This document shows positions 1 through 9,721 of a stretch of 64,000 nt of DNA, in pieces. The stretch spans positions 12,752,157 through 12,816,156 of the forward strand of contig NC_092362.1 of NCBI RefSeq assembly GCF_030848805.1, read 5' to 3'. The stretch comes from Temnothorax longispinosus. Taxonomy: Eukaryota; Arthropoda; Insecta; Hymenoptera; Formicidae. Position 1 is the stretch's first letter; each line of letters opens with the position of its first letter. The position numbers were made by a program, and so were the translations under genes. Under the pieces are notes generated by a model, which saw only the letters and a program-made list of their open reading frames with translations, was not told where the DNA came from and ran no database searches.

Positions 1-1
1 G

Positions 2-2623
2 ACGCCCCCGGAGAACCCGGGGCTAACGAACTTAGCGGAGCACAAAATTGAGGTGGGGGATCACCCGCCCATTAAGCAACGGTGCTATATGGTTTCGCCA
101 AAGGTCCAGGAGGCGATTCGCGCGGAAGTCGATAAGATGTTGCAGGCCGGAATTATTGAGCCTTCCGCTAGTCAATGGTCCAACCCGATAGTAATGGTGA
201 AGAAATCGAATGGGAAATACCGGTTCTGTTTGGATTTTCGGGGGGTGAATAAAGTATCGAAAAAGGATGCGTATCCCATACCACCCATGGACAGTATTCT
301 AAACAAATTGCGTTCAGCAAAGTACATTTCGACGATAGACTTAAGCCAGGCGTACTTCCAAATACCCCTGAGCCAAGACAGTCGCGAAATTACTGCGTTT
401 AGCGTACCGGGGAAAGGACATTACCACTTCATCCGAATGCCATATGGTCTAACGGGAGCACCCGCGACTTTCCAGCGATTACTGGATGGTCTAATCGGTC
501 CGGAAATGGAACCATTCGTATTCAATTACCTCGATGACATAATAATCGCCACTGAAACGTTCGAGGAACATCTCGAGTGGTTAAAGCGCGTGTTGGATAA
601 AATCACGAAAGCCGGCCTAACAATCAATATGGAGAAATGCGAGTTTTGCCGTTCGCAAGTTCGTTACCTGGGATTCGTCGTGGAAAAGGGGGGCTTATCG
701 GTCGATCCCGAGAAAACGAAGCCCATAATGGAATATCCGGCTCCCCGAAACCTCCGACAATTGCGTCGCTTTTTAGGAATGTCGTCTTGGTATCGCAGAT
801 TTATACCCCAGTTTGCCACCCTTAGCGAACCGTTGAATCGCCTTTTGAGAAAAGGCAGGCGCTGGGAATGGGGGGATGAGCAGAATCGCGCCTTCGAAAG
901 TATCCGCGAAAGCTTAATGTCTGCCCCCGTTTTGACGTGCCCGAATTTTGAAGAACCGTTCGTTCTACAAACTGATGCGAGTTCCGTAGGCTTAGGGGCC
1001 GTATTGACGCAGAGATTGGAGGGTGAAGAGCGCGTAATCGCATATGCCAGTCGCGTATTATCCGACACCGAGACAAGATATTCGGTAACGGAACAGGAAT
1101 GCTTAGCCGTCGTTTGGGCCATCCGAAAATTTCGACCGTATTTGGAGGGATATACGTTTACGGTGGTCACCGACCATAGTAGTTTGAGATGGCTTCATAA
1201 CCTTAAGAATCCGACAGGTCGATTGGCTCGATGGGCTTTAGAGCTTTTAGAGTATGACTACACGGTCGAATATAGGAAGGGGGCCCTCCATCACGTGCCC
1301 GACGCGTTGTCACGCATGTACGAGAAGGGGGAGGAGGGACTCGTGAGCGCCGTTGTGGAAGTGCCGGAATGCATGGATACCACCGACCCCTGGTATAGGA
1401 AACGATTCCAGGAAGTAATTACCGCGCCGAAGAGATTCGCGCATTGGAGAATCGTAGACGGTCAGTTGTATTTTTTGCGGCCGAGACCGGTCATTTCCGA
1501 CATAGTAGAGGACCTCGATAGATGGAAATTAGTGTTGCCGCGAGAACAGCGTGGACAGGCTTTAAGAGAATCGCATGACGCCCCTCAGGCTGGACACCTG
1601 GGTATTGAAAAGACGTATCAACGCCTTGCGGTCGCGTATTACTGGCCGAACATGTTTAGGGACGTAACAAGGTACCTTCGGACGTGTGATACCTGCCAAA
1701 GAACGAAAGTAGAGCAGGCGGGTCCGGCGGGTTGGATGGGACGTCGTGTGATAGAGGGACCGTGGACTGCGATCGCCGCAGATATCGTGGGACCGCTGCC
1801 ACGTAGTAAGGCCGGTCATCAGTATTTGCTCGTAATTCAAGATCTTTTTACGAAATGGGTGGAGATAAAAGCGTTGCGGGCGGCCACGGGTCCAAAAATT
1901 CGGGAGGCTCTCGAGGATTTAATCGTGTCTCGGTGGGGTACACCCAAGATTCTACTGACGGACAATGGTACGGAATTTATTAATCGGGTCATTAAGAATT
2001 TTGCGGAGGAAAATGGTATAACGCACACGACGGTACCCCCGTACCACCCTCAGGCGAATCCGGTAGAAAGGGTCAATCGAGTATTAAAGACTATGATAGT
2101 GGCCTTTATAGAGAAAGATCATAGGGAGTGGGACCTCCATTTGCCGCATTTACGATTCGCGTACAACACCGCATTCCATTCGTCATTGGGTACCTCCCCC
2201 GCCTTTCTGAATTTCGGGCGTGAGTTGACGCCACCCCATTCTTTGCGCGATCGGGGAAACGAGGCTCCCGAGGTGGAGGCGCGGGACCCCGAGGAGTGGT
2301 CGCAACGGATGAGGAAGTTACAGGGCATCCAGGAGTGGGTGGCCGAGAACCTCGACCAGGCGAATCAAAAGCAGGCCGCGCACTATAATTTGCGCAGGAG
2401 ACCGCGTAGGTTTCGTGTCGGTGATCTCGTTTTGCGACGGCAACATGTACTGTCTTCCGCCGCGCAGGGCGTGGCCGGAAAATTGGCACCGAAATTTCAA
2501 GGTCCGCTTCGAATCAAACGAGTGATTTCTCCGGCAGTATACGAGTTGGAGCAGCCGGATGGATCACCCGCGGGTAAGGTTCACGTGCAGGATCTTAAGC
2601 CCTACCACCCTCCAAATGTTTAG
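2..2623 (+). CDS. pol: gypsy-type Pol polyprotein (RT-RNase H-integrase), 5' partial
   Basis: The frame is open from the window edge, so the apparent GTG start near 53 is not the real start. Counting from base 53, reverse transcriptase has YLDD near residue 159, and RNase H begins near residue 305 with a TDAS motif and a later TDHSSL. The integrase zinc finger is H-x-H then CDTC near residues 508-550. The integrase core follows with D (ADIVGP), D (TDNGTEF) and E (NPVERVNR). A C-terminal GPLRI-type module ends the protein. No internal stop or frameshift is seen, so this Pol could be functional. It would copy and integrate the element's RNA. Its 3' end overlaps the next ORF by 65 bases. Confidence 0.93.
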   Translation, partial: TPPENPGLTNLAEHKIEVGDHPPIKQRCYMVSPKVQEAIRAEVDKMLQAGIIEPSASQWSNPIVMVKKSNGKYRFCLDFRGVNKVSKKDAYPIPPMDSILNKLRSAKYISTIDLSQAYFQIPLSQDSREITAFSVPGKGHYHFIRMPYGLTGAPATFQRLLDGLIGPEMEPFVFNYLDDIIIATETFEEHLEWLKRVLDKITKAGLTINMEKCEFCRSQVRYLGFVVEKGGLSVDPEKTKPIMEYPAPRNLRQLRRFLGMSSWYRRFIPQFATLSEPLNRLLRKGRRWEWGDEQNRAFESIRESLMSAPVLTCPNFEEPFVLQTDASSVGLGAVLTQRLEGEERVIAYASRVLSDTETRYSVTEQECLAVVWAIRKFRPYLEGYTFTVVTDHSSLRWLHNLKNPTGRLARWALELLEYDYTVEYRKGALHHVPDALSRMYEKGEEGLVSAVVEVPECMDTTDPWYRKRFQEVITAPKRFAHWRIVDGQLYFLRPRPVISDIVEDLDRWKLVLPREQRGQALRESHDAPQAGHLGIEKTYQRLAVAYYWPNMFRDVTRYLRTCDTCQRTKVEQAGPAGWMGRRVIEGPWTAIAADIVGPLPRSKAGHQYLLVIQDLFTKWVEIKALRAATGPKIREALEDLIVSRWGTPKILLTDNGTEFINRVIKNFAEENGITHTTVPPYHPQANPVERVNRVLKTMIVAFIEKDHREWDLHLPHLRFAYNTAFHSSLGTSPAFLNFGRELTPPHSLRDRGNEAPEVEARDPEEWSQRMRKLQGIQEWVAENLDQANQKQAAHYNLRRRPRRFRVGDLVLRRQHVLSSAAQGVAGKLAPKFQGPLRIKRVISPAVYELEQPDGSPAGKVHVQDLKPYHPPNV

Positions 2624-3401
2624 AGATACCTGGCGAGATACCTGGGCGAGATACCGAGCCATGCCGTTTGTCTGGCGGGACGGACGCCGACCGCCGAGCT
2701 TGATGCGGTGCCTATTAAGGCAGTTTTGGGAACGGCACGAGGAGGTGTTGTACCTCTTCCACATAGTGGACCGCACGTTTTGGCGCGACCTGGAGGAGGT
2801 AGCCCGGCAATACCAGGAAGTGGCCTGGCTCGACGGAAGCAGGTATGGTCGGGTTCTGGGTCGGAGTCAGGAGATCCACATCTTCACCCGGGATGCGACC
2901 ACCCAGGCCCGGCCGGAGACCGCCACCACGGGCACCCAACAGGAGATGCCGAGGAGAGACGCGGGCGTGCAGGCTCGCCCGGAGACCACCACCGCCGCCA
3001 CCCAGGACAGCGGCCCGGAAAGGAGGACCGCCGGGGTACAGACGGTGGAGCCAGTAGAGGGATGGTGGGGTGAGCGACGAGCGCCCTTGCCGGAGCCTGA
3101 TGCCCGGGGACCGAGCCGTAGGGGCTGTTGGAATTGCGGAGCGGACACGCACGAATACATGCACTGTCCGCATCCCCGGCGCCCCTTTTGCTACGGGTGC
3201 GGGGAGCAGGGGGTCACTCTCCCGGATTGCCGCCGCTGTGGCCCCGCATACCGGCGCACGGTGCCCTACACGGCTCCCAGAGGGCCGCGCGATAGGGTGG
3301 TAGGCCGAGAGCGAGAGAGGAGTCGCGAGCGGCGGGGGAGCCGCGACCGACAGCGAAGCCGCGACCGGCCGAGGAGTCGAGGTCGCCCCGGACGACCCTA
3401 G
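2559..3401 (+). CDS. Zinc-knuckle, Arg/Ser-rich protein encoded downstream of pol
   Basis: This 280-codon ORF starts inside the end of pol in another frame. Its middle carries a CCHC knuckle, CWNCGADTHEYMHC (CX2CX4HX4C), around bases 3126-3167. A second knuckle-like motif, CYGCGEQGVTLPDC, has Val where His is expected. A further CRRC follows, and the C-terminus is an RS/RD-repeat tail. Such knuckles usually sit in Gag, upstream of pol; the position after pol is normally occupied by env or nothing. I see no signal peptide or membrane segment, so it is not an envelope. A nucleic-acid-binding role is inferred. The start near 2559 is uncertain because a spliced or frameshifted entry is possible; the next in-frame Met follows within about 20 codons. 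Confidence 0.7.
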   Translation: MDHPRVRFTCRILSPTTLQMFRDTWRDTWARYRAMPFVWRDGRRPPSLMRCLLRQFWERHEEVLYLFHIVDRTFWRDLEEVARQYQEVAWLDGSRYGRVLGRSQEIHIFTRDATTQARPETATTGTQQEMPRRDAGVQARPETTTAATQDSGPERRTAGVQTVEPVEGWWGERRAPLPEPDARGPSRRGCWNCGADTHEYMHCPHPRRPFCYGCGEQGVTLPDCRRCGPAYRRTVPYTAPRGPRDRVVGRERERSRERRGSRDRQRSRDRPRSRGRPGRP

Positions 3402-3895
3402 TTACCGGTTGCCTAGGCCGGAAGGGCCGCCTGCCTAACGACGAGGGCCGTCTCGCCCGAGGATCGATGGCCCCGACGGGATCCCTGTTACGTTCTGTCG
3501 AGAAGACTGTCTCCCGGTGATCGATGGCCCCAAAAATAAATGTTTTTATATGGTATTTCTGTGTGTTTCCTGGATTTCCTCATGCATGTGTAGAGTTGAA
3601 TTCGTGCCCATGGGGGGGTGTAAGAACTAGTCGCCGCGTCCTCGCGTGCGCGTTGCCCCCGTCGGTGGGAAAGCCCAACACGATTCTAAATGGGGGGAAG
3701 GTTGGTCTGTGGCGGATTTCTCGGGATGACTCGGGGGTGAAGTGTTGCGTACGGTGGCGTGGTATAGTACTGGGTTGCGATATTGTTTGGTCTCTAATTT
3801 CCGACACATTTACCCGAACTACTCTGACGCCGGAGTGGTGATCCAAAGTCCGGGTCGAGGCTCTCCCCCTCGGCGCTCGTCTGGGGAGGGGGAGT
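3402..3895 (+). other. 3' noncoding region with polypurine tract
   Basis: No convincing ORF is present. A short motif, GATCGATGGCCCC, occurs twice (about 3462 and 3519). A G/A tract at 3882-3894 (GGGGAGGGGGAG type) lies immediately before the TGTGACG start of the candidate LTR, the expected place for the plus-strand primer. Confidence 0.55.
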
Positions 3896-5924
3896 TGTGA
3901 CGTGACAAGTCGCGTCTCCTTCCCGGACGGGCTCGGCCGAGGGGAATTCGGGGATGCCTCCTCATTAGAGCGAGAGGGGGGGGGCGGTTGCGTATCTTAA
4001 CTGGTCTAATTAGATTTTAAGTTTTAAGGGATTGCCGGTGGTGACCGGACTTCATCTGGAACGGCCGGGGGCCGCAACGAGGACGGGCAGAGGATTAAAG
4101 AGACGGCCAGGGGACATGGCTGGAAGTCGGATCGCCCGGACCTCCCCGCAAGTGCATGAGCGTCGCCGGCCGGAATCCACCCCGCACTCGGTCGTAACAG
4201 CGGCGGAATAACGACCAGACGGCCCCCAGATCACCCACGAGCGAAATGCCAGTGGCACAAGGGTGCAGAGGAGCGGCCCAGGGAAAGGCACAGCCCTGGG
4301 GCCGCTGCCCCGAGGGGGATGCCGGCAGACGGGGCCGAGGCCCGGCCAGCCTGACCCCGAACGCCGACTCGATCATCGCGGCCCGGACAGCCGGTTGAAT
4401 CAAAAAGCCCGCGCCGAATCGGAGGTGATTGCAGCGGCGCCGCCGGAAAGGGAGGCGCGCGAGAAGCTAAGGCGCCGACGAGAGCGCCCTGGAGTTGGAG
4501 TGGCGCCCCCGGAAGGAGCGGCGCACGTGCGGCCTAGGCGCAGGAAGCGCTAGGATCGGCAATCCGGTCGAGCGACACGCTACAGCGCAGGCGCGGGGAA
4601 CCGGCGCGATCCCGGCAGGCTATCGTTTCCGACACTGTCGTGCCGGCTAACGAGCGAGGAGCATCTCCGGAATTTCGAGCTGCCCGGACTATCGGAGGGA
4701 CGACAACGATTGTAAGGTCACCACTCTGGCGTCCCCGCGTTAAGAGAAGAGGGTTCGCTCGAGGCATCGGCCCGTGGCACACGTGGGTTACCGGAGTACG
4801 CAGGATACCTGTGTACCGCGTTAGAGCGTGCGATACCTTGCGCTCGCCTTGAAGTAGAGTCGTGTGGAAAAAGTGCCAGGGCCTTGCCGAGAGCGAGCTC
4901 TCGAATGCGCAGAGACCATTTGCGCCCTCCCCGCGAGCACCGCCACGGCCGACAGTCGCGTGGCGTTGATATGTGTGAATCGAAGTAATCGTGTCGCGTT
5001 TATGTAGCGTTTCGTCGAATTGATGTAAGTAGCCGTATCGCGTTATTCGTGAGTAAGTAATCGTATCGCGTATTCGTGATTGTGTCGCGTTTCCTTGTGC
5101 TAGAGTTTATGTCCGTAATCGTGTCGCGTTTTGGCCATATTATTTAGGCTCATAATCGTGTCGCGTCCTGGCCACATTAACGGGAGTGATAATGAGAGTG
5201 AAGTCTTGCGTGGCGATAACGGAAGCGAGGTGTGCGGGTAACGGCGAGTCGCGAGTGGTCATGTAATTTGAAGGGCACTCGCCCTCGTATTTGAGTAACG
5301 TATCCGGGCCCTCGAGGACGGCGAATATTGTGTTTGGCGGGACGGAAAGATCGACGGGATCGGCGCGGGGCCGCGGAATCTCCGTACTTGCTAGAGAATT
5401 CGGGATTCGCGTGGCAAGCCGCGGGATCGTCCGCGATACAGGTCCTTATTTTGTGTTCGGGGGCAATCGCCGGCCAGCGTGGTCGACTCGGCGAGATCGC
5501 CCATACTTTTTGCGTCGCGCGGAATCGAAGTGGCCCGGGTGTGCGTTGAAGGAGCTGCCGAAGGTGCGGCGAACGGTTCGTCGGCCTCGTGGCGTAAGTT
5601 CATTGTGTTGAAGCCAGGTACCGCGATACCTGAATCGTCATTATTTCTGTTAAGCTTTCGTGTGTTCGTCTGCGTTTATCTGTTGCGTTGAGAACTTCGC
5701 GTGTATGAGTCTACGGGGTTTCATTGCGGTAATACGAGACTCAGATCGATTATACCTACACCTTGATACTAAATATATATTTTGTTATTATTATTTATTT
5801 TCTTGTGAGTGTGATTAATTGTGTGACGCCTCTCTCCGAATTCCCTGAAAGAGCCCTACGCCCGGAAGTATTGCCGGGAATATCGTGTTAGAGATTATAG
5901 TGTACGGTGGTGCAATTCGTTGCA
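3896..5924 (+). repeat. Candidate 3' LTR (about 2.0 kb)
   Basis: The segment starts TGTGACGTGACAAG right after a polypurine tract and ends TTGCA two bases before a TGGCGCCCAAC primer-site-like sequence, so it has TG...CA ends. An AT-rich stretch near 5765-5805 could be the polyadenylation zone. Small Arg-rich ORFs inside are probably fortuitous products of GC-rich DNA. The partner LTR is outside the window, so the boundaries rest only on the flanking signals. Two kilobases is long for a gypsy LTR. Confidence 0.5.
4985..5172 (+). repeat. Diverged short repeats with core TAATCGTGTCGCG
   Basis: About six diverged copies of a 12-16 base motif (AATCGTGTCGCGTTT and variants with CGTATCGCG) lie at irregular spacing of 25-50 bases within the candidate LTR. 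They could be regulatory subrepeats; nothing in the sequence proves it. Confidence 0.6.
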
Positions 5925-5926
5925 CC

Positions 5927-5944
5927 TGGCGCCCAACTTTGGTG
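5927..5944 (+). promoter_or_regulatory. Primer-binding-site-like sequence after the LTR
   Basis: TGGCGCCCAACTTTGGTG begins two bases after the candidate LTR end. It resembles lysine-tRNA primer sites (TGGCGCCCAAC core). A primer site normally follows a 5' LTR, so its presence here suggests that a second copy began downstream or that two copies recombined. About 75 bases of similarly GC-rich DNA follow before a microsatellite. Confidence 0.5.
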
Positions 5945-6020
5945 TCGGAATTAGTTACGCGTGCCGCCAATCCTCGATAGCCCTCCACCGGATTGCGAGA
6001 CCGGGGGAAAAAGCGTCGCA

Positions 6021-6051
6021 ATACATACATACATACATACATACATACATA
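6021..6051 (+). repeat. (ATAC)n microsatellite
   Basis: About seven perfect ATAC units mark the abrupt end of the GC-rich gypsy-related sequence. Confidence 0.95.
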
Positions 6052-6062
6052 CTACCTATATA

Positions 6063-6288
6063 TATATATGTAGGTCTAGAGGTATGTTCCGGGACTGTTT
6101 ACGTTTTTTGAAATGTACAGTCCTGGAATATAACGCATATATATGTAATCAGATTCAAAAAATTGTCCCGAAACGTGCCGTAGGACATGAATTTTTTCCA
6201 GGACAGTCCTGGAAACTGCCAAATGTCCTGGAATATACCGATGTAAAAAATAAAAGTCCCGGAACATACTTCCGGACCTACATATATA
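6063..6288. mobile_element. MITE-like inverted-repeat element
   Basis: The left end, TATATATGTAGGTCTAGAGG, and the reverse complement of the right end, TATATATGTAGGTCCGGAAG, match closely, and both continue into GTATGTTCCGGGACT. The internal ~170 bases carry several copies of a TCCTGGAATAT-like motif on both strands and no credible ORF. Size and structure fit a non-autonomous DNA transposon. The flanks are TA-rich, so the target duplication cannot be defined. Confidence 0.75.
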
Positions 6289-6378
6289 AAATTGTATATA
6301 GATATATATAACTTTAACTTACAGTTCTTATATTCTTCCAATTCTAAATTTTTTTTTAACGTTTCTTGTATAAATATA

Positions 6379-6573
6379 TTACTTTTTGGTTTCTTCATTT
6401 TTATCTTTCTTTCGCTGCATGCTATTTTTTAAATCTTCTTTAGTTTTTTTATTTCCGTGATCCAAGTTATGCTTTTCTTCTTCTTTTTGTTTTTCAGCGT
6501 GTTCGTTTTCAAATTTTATTGCAGCGTTTATTAAAAATTCATCCCAACCATCATCCAATACTAGAATTTTCAA
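6379..6573 (-). pseudogene. Lys/Glu-rich exon-like fragment
   Basis: A 64-codon reading frame encodes a charged peptide containing INAAIKFENEH and a KKTKEDLKN segment. It is preceded on the minus strand by an acceptor-like ATTCTAG. A homologous peptide (NAAVNFEKEQ ... KKTEQDLKN) is encoded on the other strand at about 7743-7862, so the similarity is not merely shared low complexity. No known domain is recognised. Either an exon of a host gene family or a gene fragment moved by transposons is possible. Confidence 0.45.
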
Positions 6574-6624
6574 ATATAAAATTTATTCTATTTACATTTA
6601 TATTAAAATTAAACATACTAAACA

Positions 6625-6626
<2 letters not shown>

Positions 6627-6672
<46 letters not shown>
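6627..6672 (+). repeat. (TA)n microsatellite
   Basis: About 45 bases of uninterrupted TA repeat. Confidence 0.95.
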
Positions 6673-6673
<1 letters not shown>

Positions 6674-7742
6674 AAAAATCTAATTTAATTTAATTTTTTT
6701 TTTTTTTAAATAGACTGGCGGTAAATTATGAGCAAAGTATAATTTGCTAAACATGACATGATAGTTCTCAAATACTTTGGAAATTTGTATTCAACATATT
6801 ATTAAAAAAAATAAATAAATATTTACATTTTAAAAATTTTAAACAAATAAATTAAAATAAAAAATAATAATTTTTTCCTTCAATTTTCTCAAACAATCCG
6901 TTTTGCTCCTTATTTTTGAATATATTTTCCGAAAAATATCAATTATTTACATTAAATTTACAAAATTGATGATAAAACCACAAAAATGTCATATTAAATC
7001 GAAAAGTTGACATTTTAAAAACTTCATAACTCGGAAACCACTTCTATTCCAAAATTGAAATTTTCAGGGTTGTTTAAGGATATAATGAAGTATATTCCCT
7101 GAAAATTTCAAAGGATTTCGAGTTGAAAGAAAAAAGTTCTGGCTATCTAAAAATGGCGATTTTTCGAAAATCGATCGGCTTTAGATGGCCATAACTTAAC
7201 GAAATAGAAGCAATCAAGTAAAAAGTGGGTAGATTTCTTCAGAGTATACCTGAACAAAAAATATCAGCTGCTGATCAACCCTCTACTTCGAAAATTGTAG
7301 ATATGACAGCATTTCAAAAATAGGCAAAATTTCTCTAAAACAGTGGTTTAGTTAGCAGCTCGCCGTGAAGCCGGACTTGAGTGTAAACCAATGACCAATT
7401 TTTTCCTTAAAAGTAGAGGGTTTACAGAAAAGAATGCGGCCTCAAACGAGTCTCTAAGTTATATAGAAGCTGAGATATAAATTTTTGAAAATGACTGAAA
7501 AATCGACTTTTTTCAAAATTAAAAAAATTTTCCAGCGGCCGAATTTGATCGAATCGGGCTCAAATTTTCAAGATCATCTCCTTTTCTAGTGTACTTTCGA
7601 GGAAAAAATCGGCATCAAAATCGGTGACCCACCCCCGCAACTTTTGGTCGAAAAGTAATGGATCTGCCCATATATATACATATATACATATGTTTAATAT
7701 ATTTAATTTTAATATAAATATAAATAAAATACACTTGATTTT
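6673..7742. other. AT-rich DNA without recognisable gene
   Basis: No ORF above background and no clear inverted or tandem structure. The stretch 7010-7660 has a more balanced composition, with recurrent phrases such as TTTCGAAAATCG and GAAAATTTCA, and looks like part of an unclassified dispersed repeat, but I see no second copy in the window. Confidence 0.5.
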
Positions 7743-8037
7743 TAGTGAACGCTGCAGTAAATTTTGAGAAAGAACAAGATATAAAACTGAAAGATAAAGA
7801 AAATCAAGCTTTGGAACATGACAAGAAAAAAACGGAACAGGATTTAAAAAATATTATAATAATAGTTAGCTATTTATATGTAGTTGAAAATAAACATTTA
7901 TTTTTATAAATAAATAGAGTATTTTTAAAAGATAGTTCGTATCAAGCAGTAGAGAAAGAAACTGCTGAGAAAAAAGTAGCGCAGAAAGAAGCTGCGGAGA
8001 AAGAAGTAGCGGAGAAAGAAGCAGCGGAGAATAAATA
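7743..8037 (+). pseudogene. Lys/Glu-rich exon-like fragments, second copy
   Basis: After an acceptor-like GATTTTTAG at 7742 the frame encodes NAAVNFEKEQ ... EHDKKKTEQDLKN, clearly related to the minus-strand fragment at 6379-6573. A second block at about 7935-8037, also after an AG (AAAAGATAG), encodes tandem EKEAAEKEVA-type repeats and ends in a stop. The pieces read like two exons of one gene with short AT-rich introns. Function is unknown. Confidence 0.4.
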
Positions 8038-8144
8038 GAGACAAGTAAAAAGCGCAAAGAAAATAATAATGATAAAGAAAAGAAAAAATTTTTCAGACTT
8101 TTTAAATTTTTATTTTAATTATAAATTTAAGTTTATAAAAATAG

Positions 8145-8412
8145 AGCCCGCTCTGCGTCCTCTCGCTCTCCAACCCCCTCTGCGTCCTCTGGCTCTCCAA
8201 TTTTGATTCAAACCACCTCTGCGTCCTCTTCCTCCCCAAATTTCATCCCAATCTCCTCCTCGTCCTTCTCTTCCCCAAATTTCTGCCCAATCTCCTCCGC
8301 GTCCTCTTCCTCGTCCATTCCGTACCCAAATTCCTCTACGTCCTCTTCCTCTCGCTCCCCAACCACCTCTGTGTACCCTTCTTCCCTCTTCCCAACTTCC
8401 TCTGCTTCCTAA
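8145..8412 (+). repeat. C/T-rich minisatellite, possibly coding
   Basis: Degenerate 24-36 base units built on CCTCTGCGTCCTCTTCCTC and CTCCCCAA repeat about eight times. One plus-strand frame is open and Ser/Pro-rich, and the opposite strand is Glu-rich. Because flanking fragments encode acidic repeats, the minus strand could be a degenerate exon, but the simplest reading is a minisatellite. Confidence 0.6.
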
Positions 8413-8592
8413 TATTGATAAGGTTAAGAAATGTTGATTTAGTATTCTCTTAAATTATTCACTTTAAAAAAAAAATGCAATAATAGAAAGAGGAACTCAA
8501 ATAATTAAATCATCTTTTTAATTATTTAAGTTTTTTTTATTATTTTGACTGTATATGTTTATATATATATTTATATATATTTATATCTTTTT

Positions 8593-8661
<69 letters not shown>
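8593..8661 (+). repeat. (TATATG)n microsatellite
   Basis: Eleven or so hexamer units of TATATG/GTATAT. The Met-Tyr repeat ORF across it is a by-product. Confidence 0.95.
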
Positions 8662-8662
<1 letters not shown>

Positions 8663-8700
8663 ACTATATATTCATGTTTTTAAATAGCAAATTTCTTTAC

Positions 8701-9003
8701 CGGAATCATCTGTATCTTTATTATTTTCCTTTTGGTTTTCCAATCTTTCTCGGTCCCTCTCTCTCCGTTTTCTTTCCAAAACTCTTCTCTCTCGATCTCT
8801 TCTCTCACGTTCTCTTTCTTGTTTTCTTTTTTCTCTTTCCTCTTCTGCCTCTATACTTCGTTCTCGATCTTCACTTTTCTCTTCCTCTTCCACTCTTTCT
8901 CGCTCTCTCTCTCTCCGTTCTCTTTCACGATCTTTATTCATTCGATCTCTTCTATTCCAAACTCTTCTCTCCTGTTCTCTTCTCTCACGTTCTTTTTTCT
9001 GAT
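8701..9003 (-). pseudogene. Arg/Glu-rich exon-like fragment 1
   Basis: On the minus strand an open segment of about 101 codons runs from an acceptor-like TTCAAAG (AG at 9004-9005) to a donor-like G|GTAAAG after codons for DTDDSG. The peptide is dominated by RERERR/ERRRDRE repeats with an acidic centre. It resembles the fragments at 9122-9299 and 15032-15208. A trichohyalin-like or SR-like charged protein is possible, but low complexity prevents a family call. Confidence 0.45.
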
Positions 9004-9121
9004 CTTTGAATTTTAATTAAAAATAATCAAATTTTTAACTTTACATCAAACTTATTAACTTGTTATTATTTTTTAAATTCTTTTTTATTTCTACTATTTT
9101 TTTTAAATAAAAAATTTTTAC

Positions 9122-9299
9122 CGTAATCTTCTGTATCTGTATCTGTATCTTCCATACTTTCTCGGTTCTTCTCTCTCCGTTTTTCATTCAGATCTCTTCT
9201 CTCCTGTTCTCTTTTCTGTTTCCTTTTTCGTTCTCTTTCCCTTATTAATTGGACAAAACTGTGAAATATTAAGTCTTGCATATTGAAATATATTAACAA
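9122..9299 (-). pseudogene. Arg/Glu-rich exon-like fragment 2
   Basis: The peptide has RERERKRKQKREQERRD followed by ESMEDTDTDTEDYG and then a donor-like G|GTAAAA, the same ending pattern (DTxDxG then GTAAA) as fragment 1. This shared exon end argues for tandem duplicated exons. The copia element begins just upstream in the minus-strand sense, at 9423. Confidence 0.45.
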
Positions 9300-9422
9300 A
9301 AATTATTTGAAAATTAGAAAAATGTAAAATAAAAAATGAACTTTCGAAAAAATCGAAAAAGTGTGCTCCTAATATGAGATATCCTTGGAATTTGTTAATA
9401 AAGTGCAAAATACATCAATTAA

Positions 9423-9706
9423 TGTTGGGAGAAGACTTTGAACGAGCAATAAGTTCCCGCCCTTCTAGAGGGCAGCCCCCGGTTGGCGGCGCGACTCGGC
9501 GCGCCACGCGTGCGTGCGGGCATCAGTGGTGCTCACAAGAGCCTCGATCACCGTCGTGTTCAGACGTGTCGGTTACGGTTTAAGTTACAGAGTGTGATAT
9601 ACTTATATATAATAAAGACAGTATTCAGAGTGTATAAAGATCAAGATTGTTGTGTTCCCTGCTCATCTCACCACATTTCAAGTCGTCCCTGATTATATTT
9701 CCAATA
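9423..9706 (+). repeat. Copia 5' LTR
   Basis: Starts TGTTGGGAGAAGAC and ends TTTCCAATA; 284 bases. A TATATATAATAAAG stretch around 9604 may combine promoter and polyadenylation functions. Confidence 0.95.
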
Positions 9707-9721
9707 GGTTATGGGCCCAGG
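9707..9721 (+). promoter_or_regulatory. Copia primer-binding site
   Basis: GGTTATGGGCCCAGG immediately follows the 5' LTR. The same sequence in Drosophila copia pairs with the anticodon-stem region of initiator Met tRNA rather than its 3' end. Confidence 0.9.

Larger units (their letters stand above)
1..5924 (+). mobile_element. Ty3/gypsy-type LTR retrotransposon, 5' part outside the window
   Basis: The segment holds a gypsy-order pol (reverse transcriptase, RNase H, integrase), a second ORF downstream of pol, a purine-rich tract and a probable 3' LTR. Gag, protease and the 5' LTR lie before base 1, so the LTR pair cannot be compared. Base composition is much more GC-rich than the AT-rich DNA after 6 kb, which supports a right-hand boundary near 5.9 kb. 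Superfamily assignment rests on domain order and motifs; the lineage within gypsy is not resolved. Confidence 0.85.

Noticed and set aside
3524..3841. 105-codon plus-strand ORF before the candidate LTR
   Set aside because: Lies in the 3' noncoding segment, overlaps other chance frames and shows no motif.
4052..4553. Overlapping Arg/Pro/Gly-rich ORFs on both strands in the long LTR
   Set aside because: GC-rich DNA gives long open frames by chance; no motif, and both strands are equally open.
8545..9009. Plus-strand ORF with Met-Tyr repeats and a Leu/Phe/Ser-rich tail
   Set aside because: It is a product of the TATATG microsatellite and of the complement of the Arg/Glu-rich minus-strand fragment.
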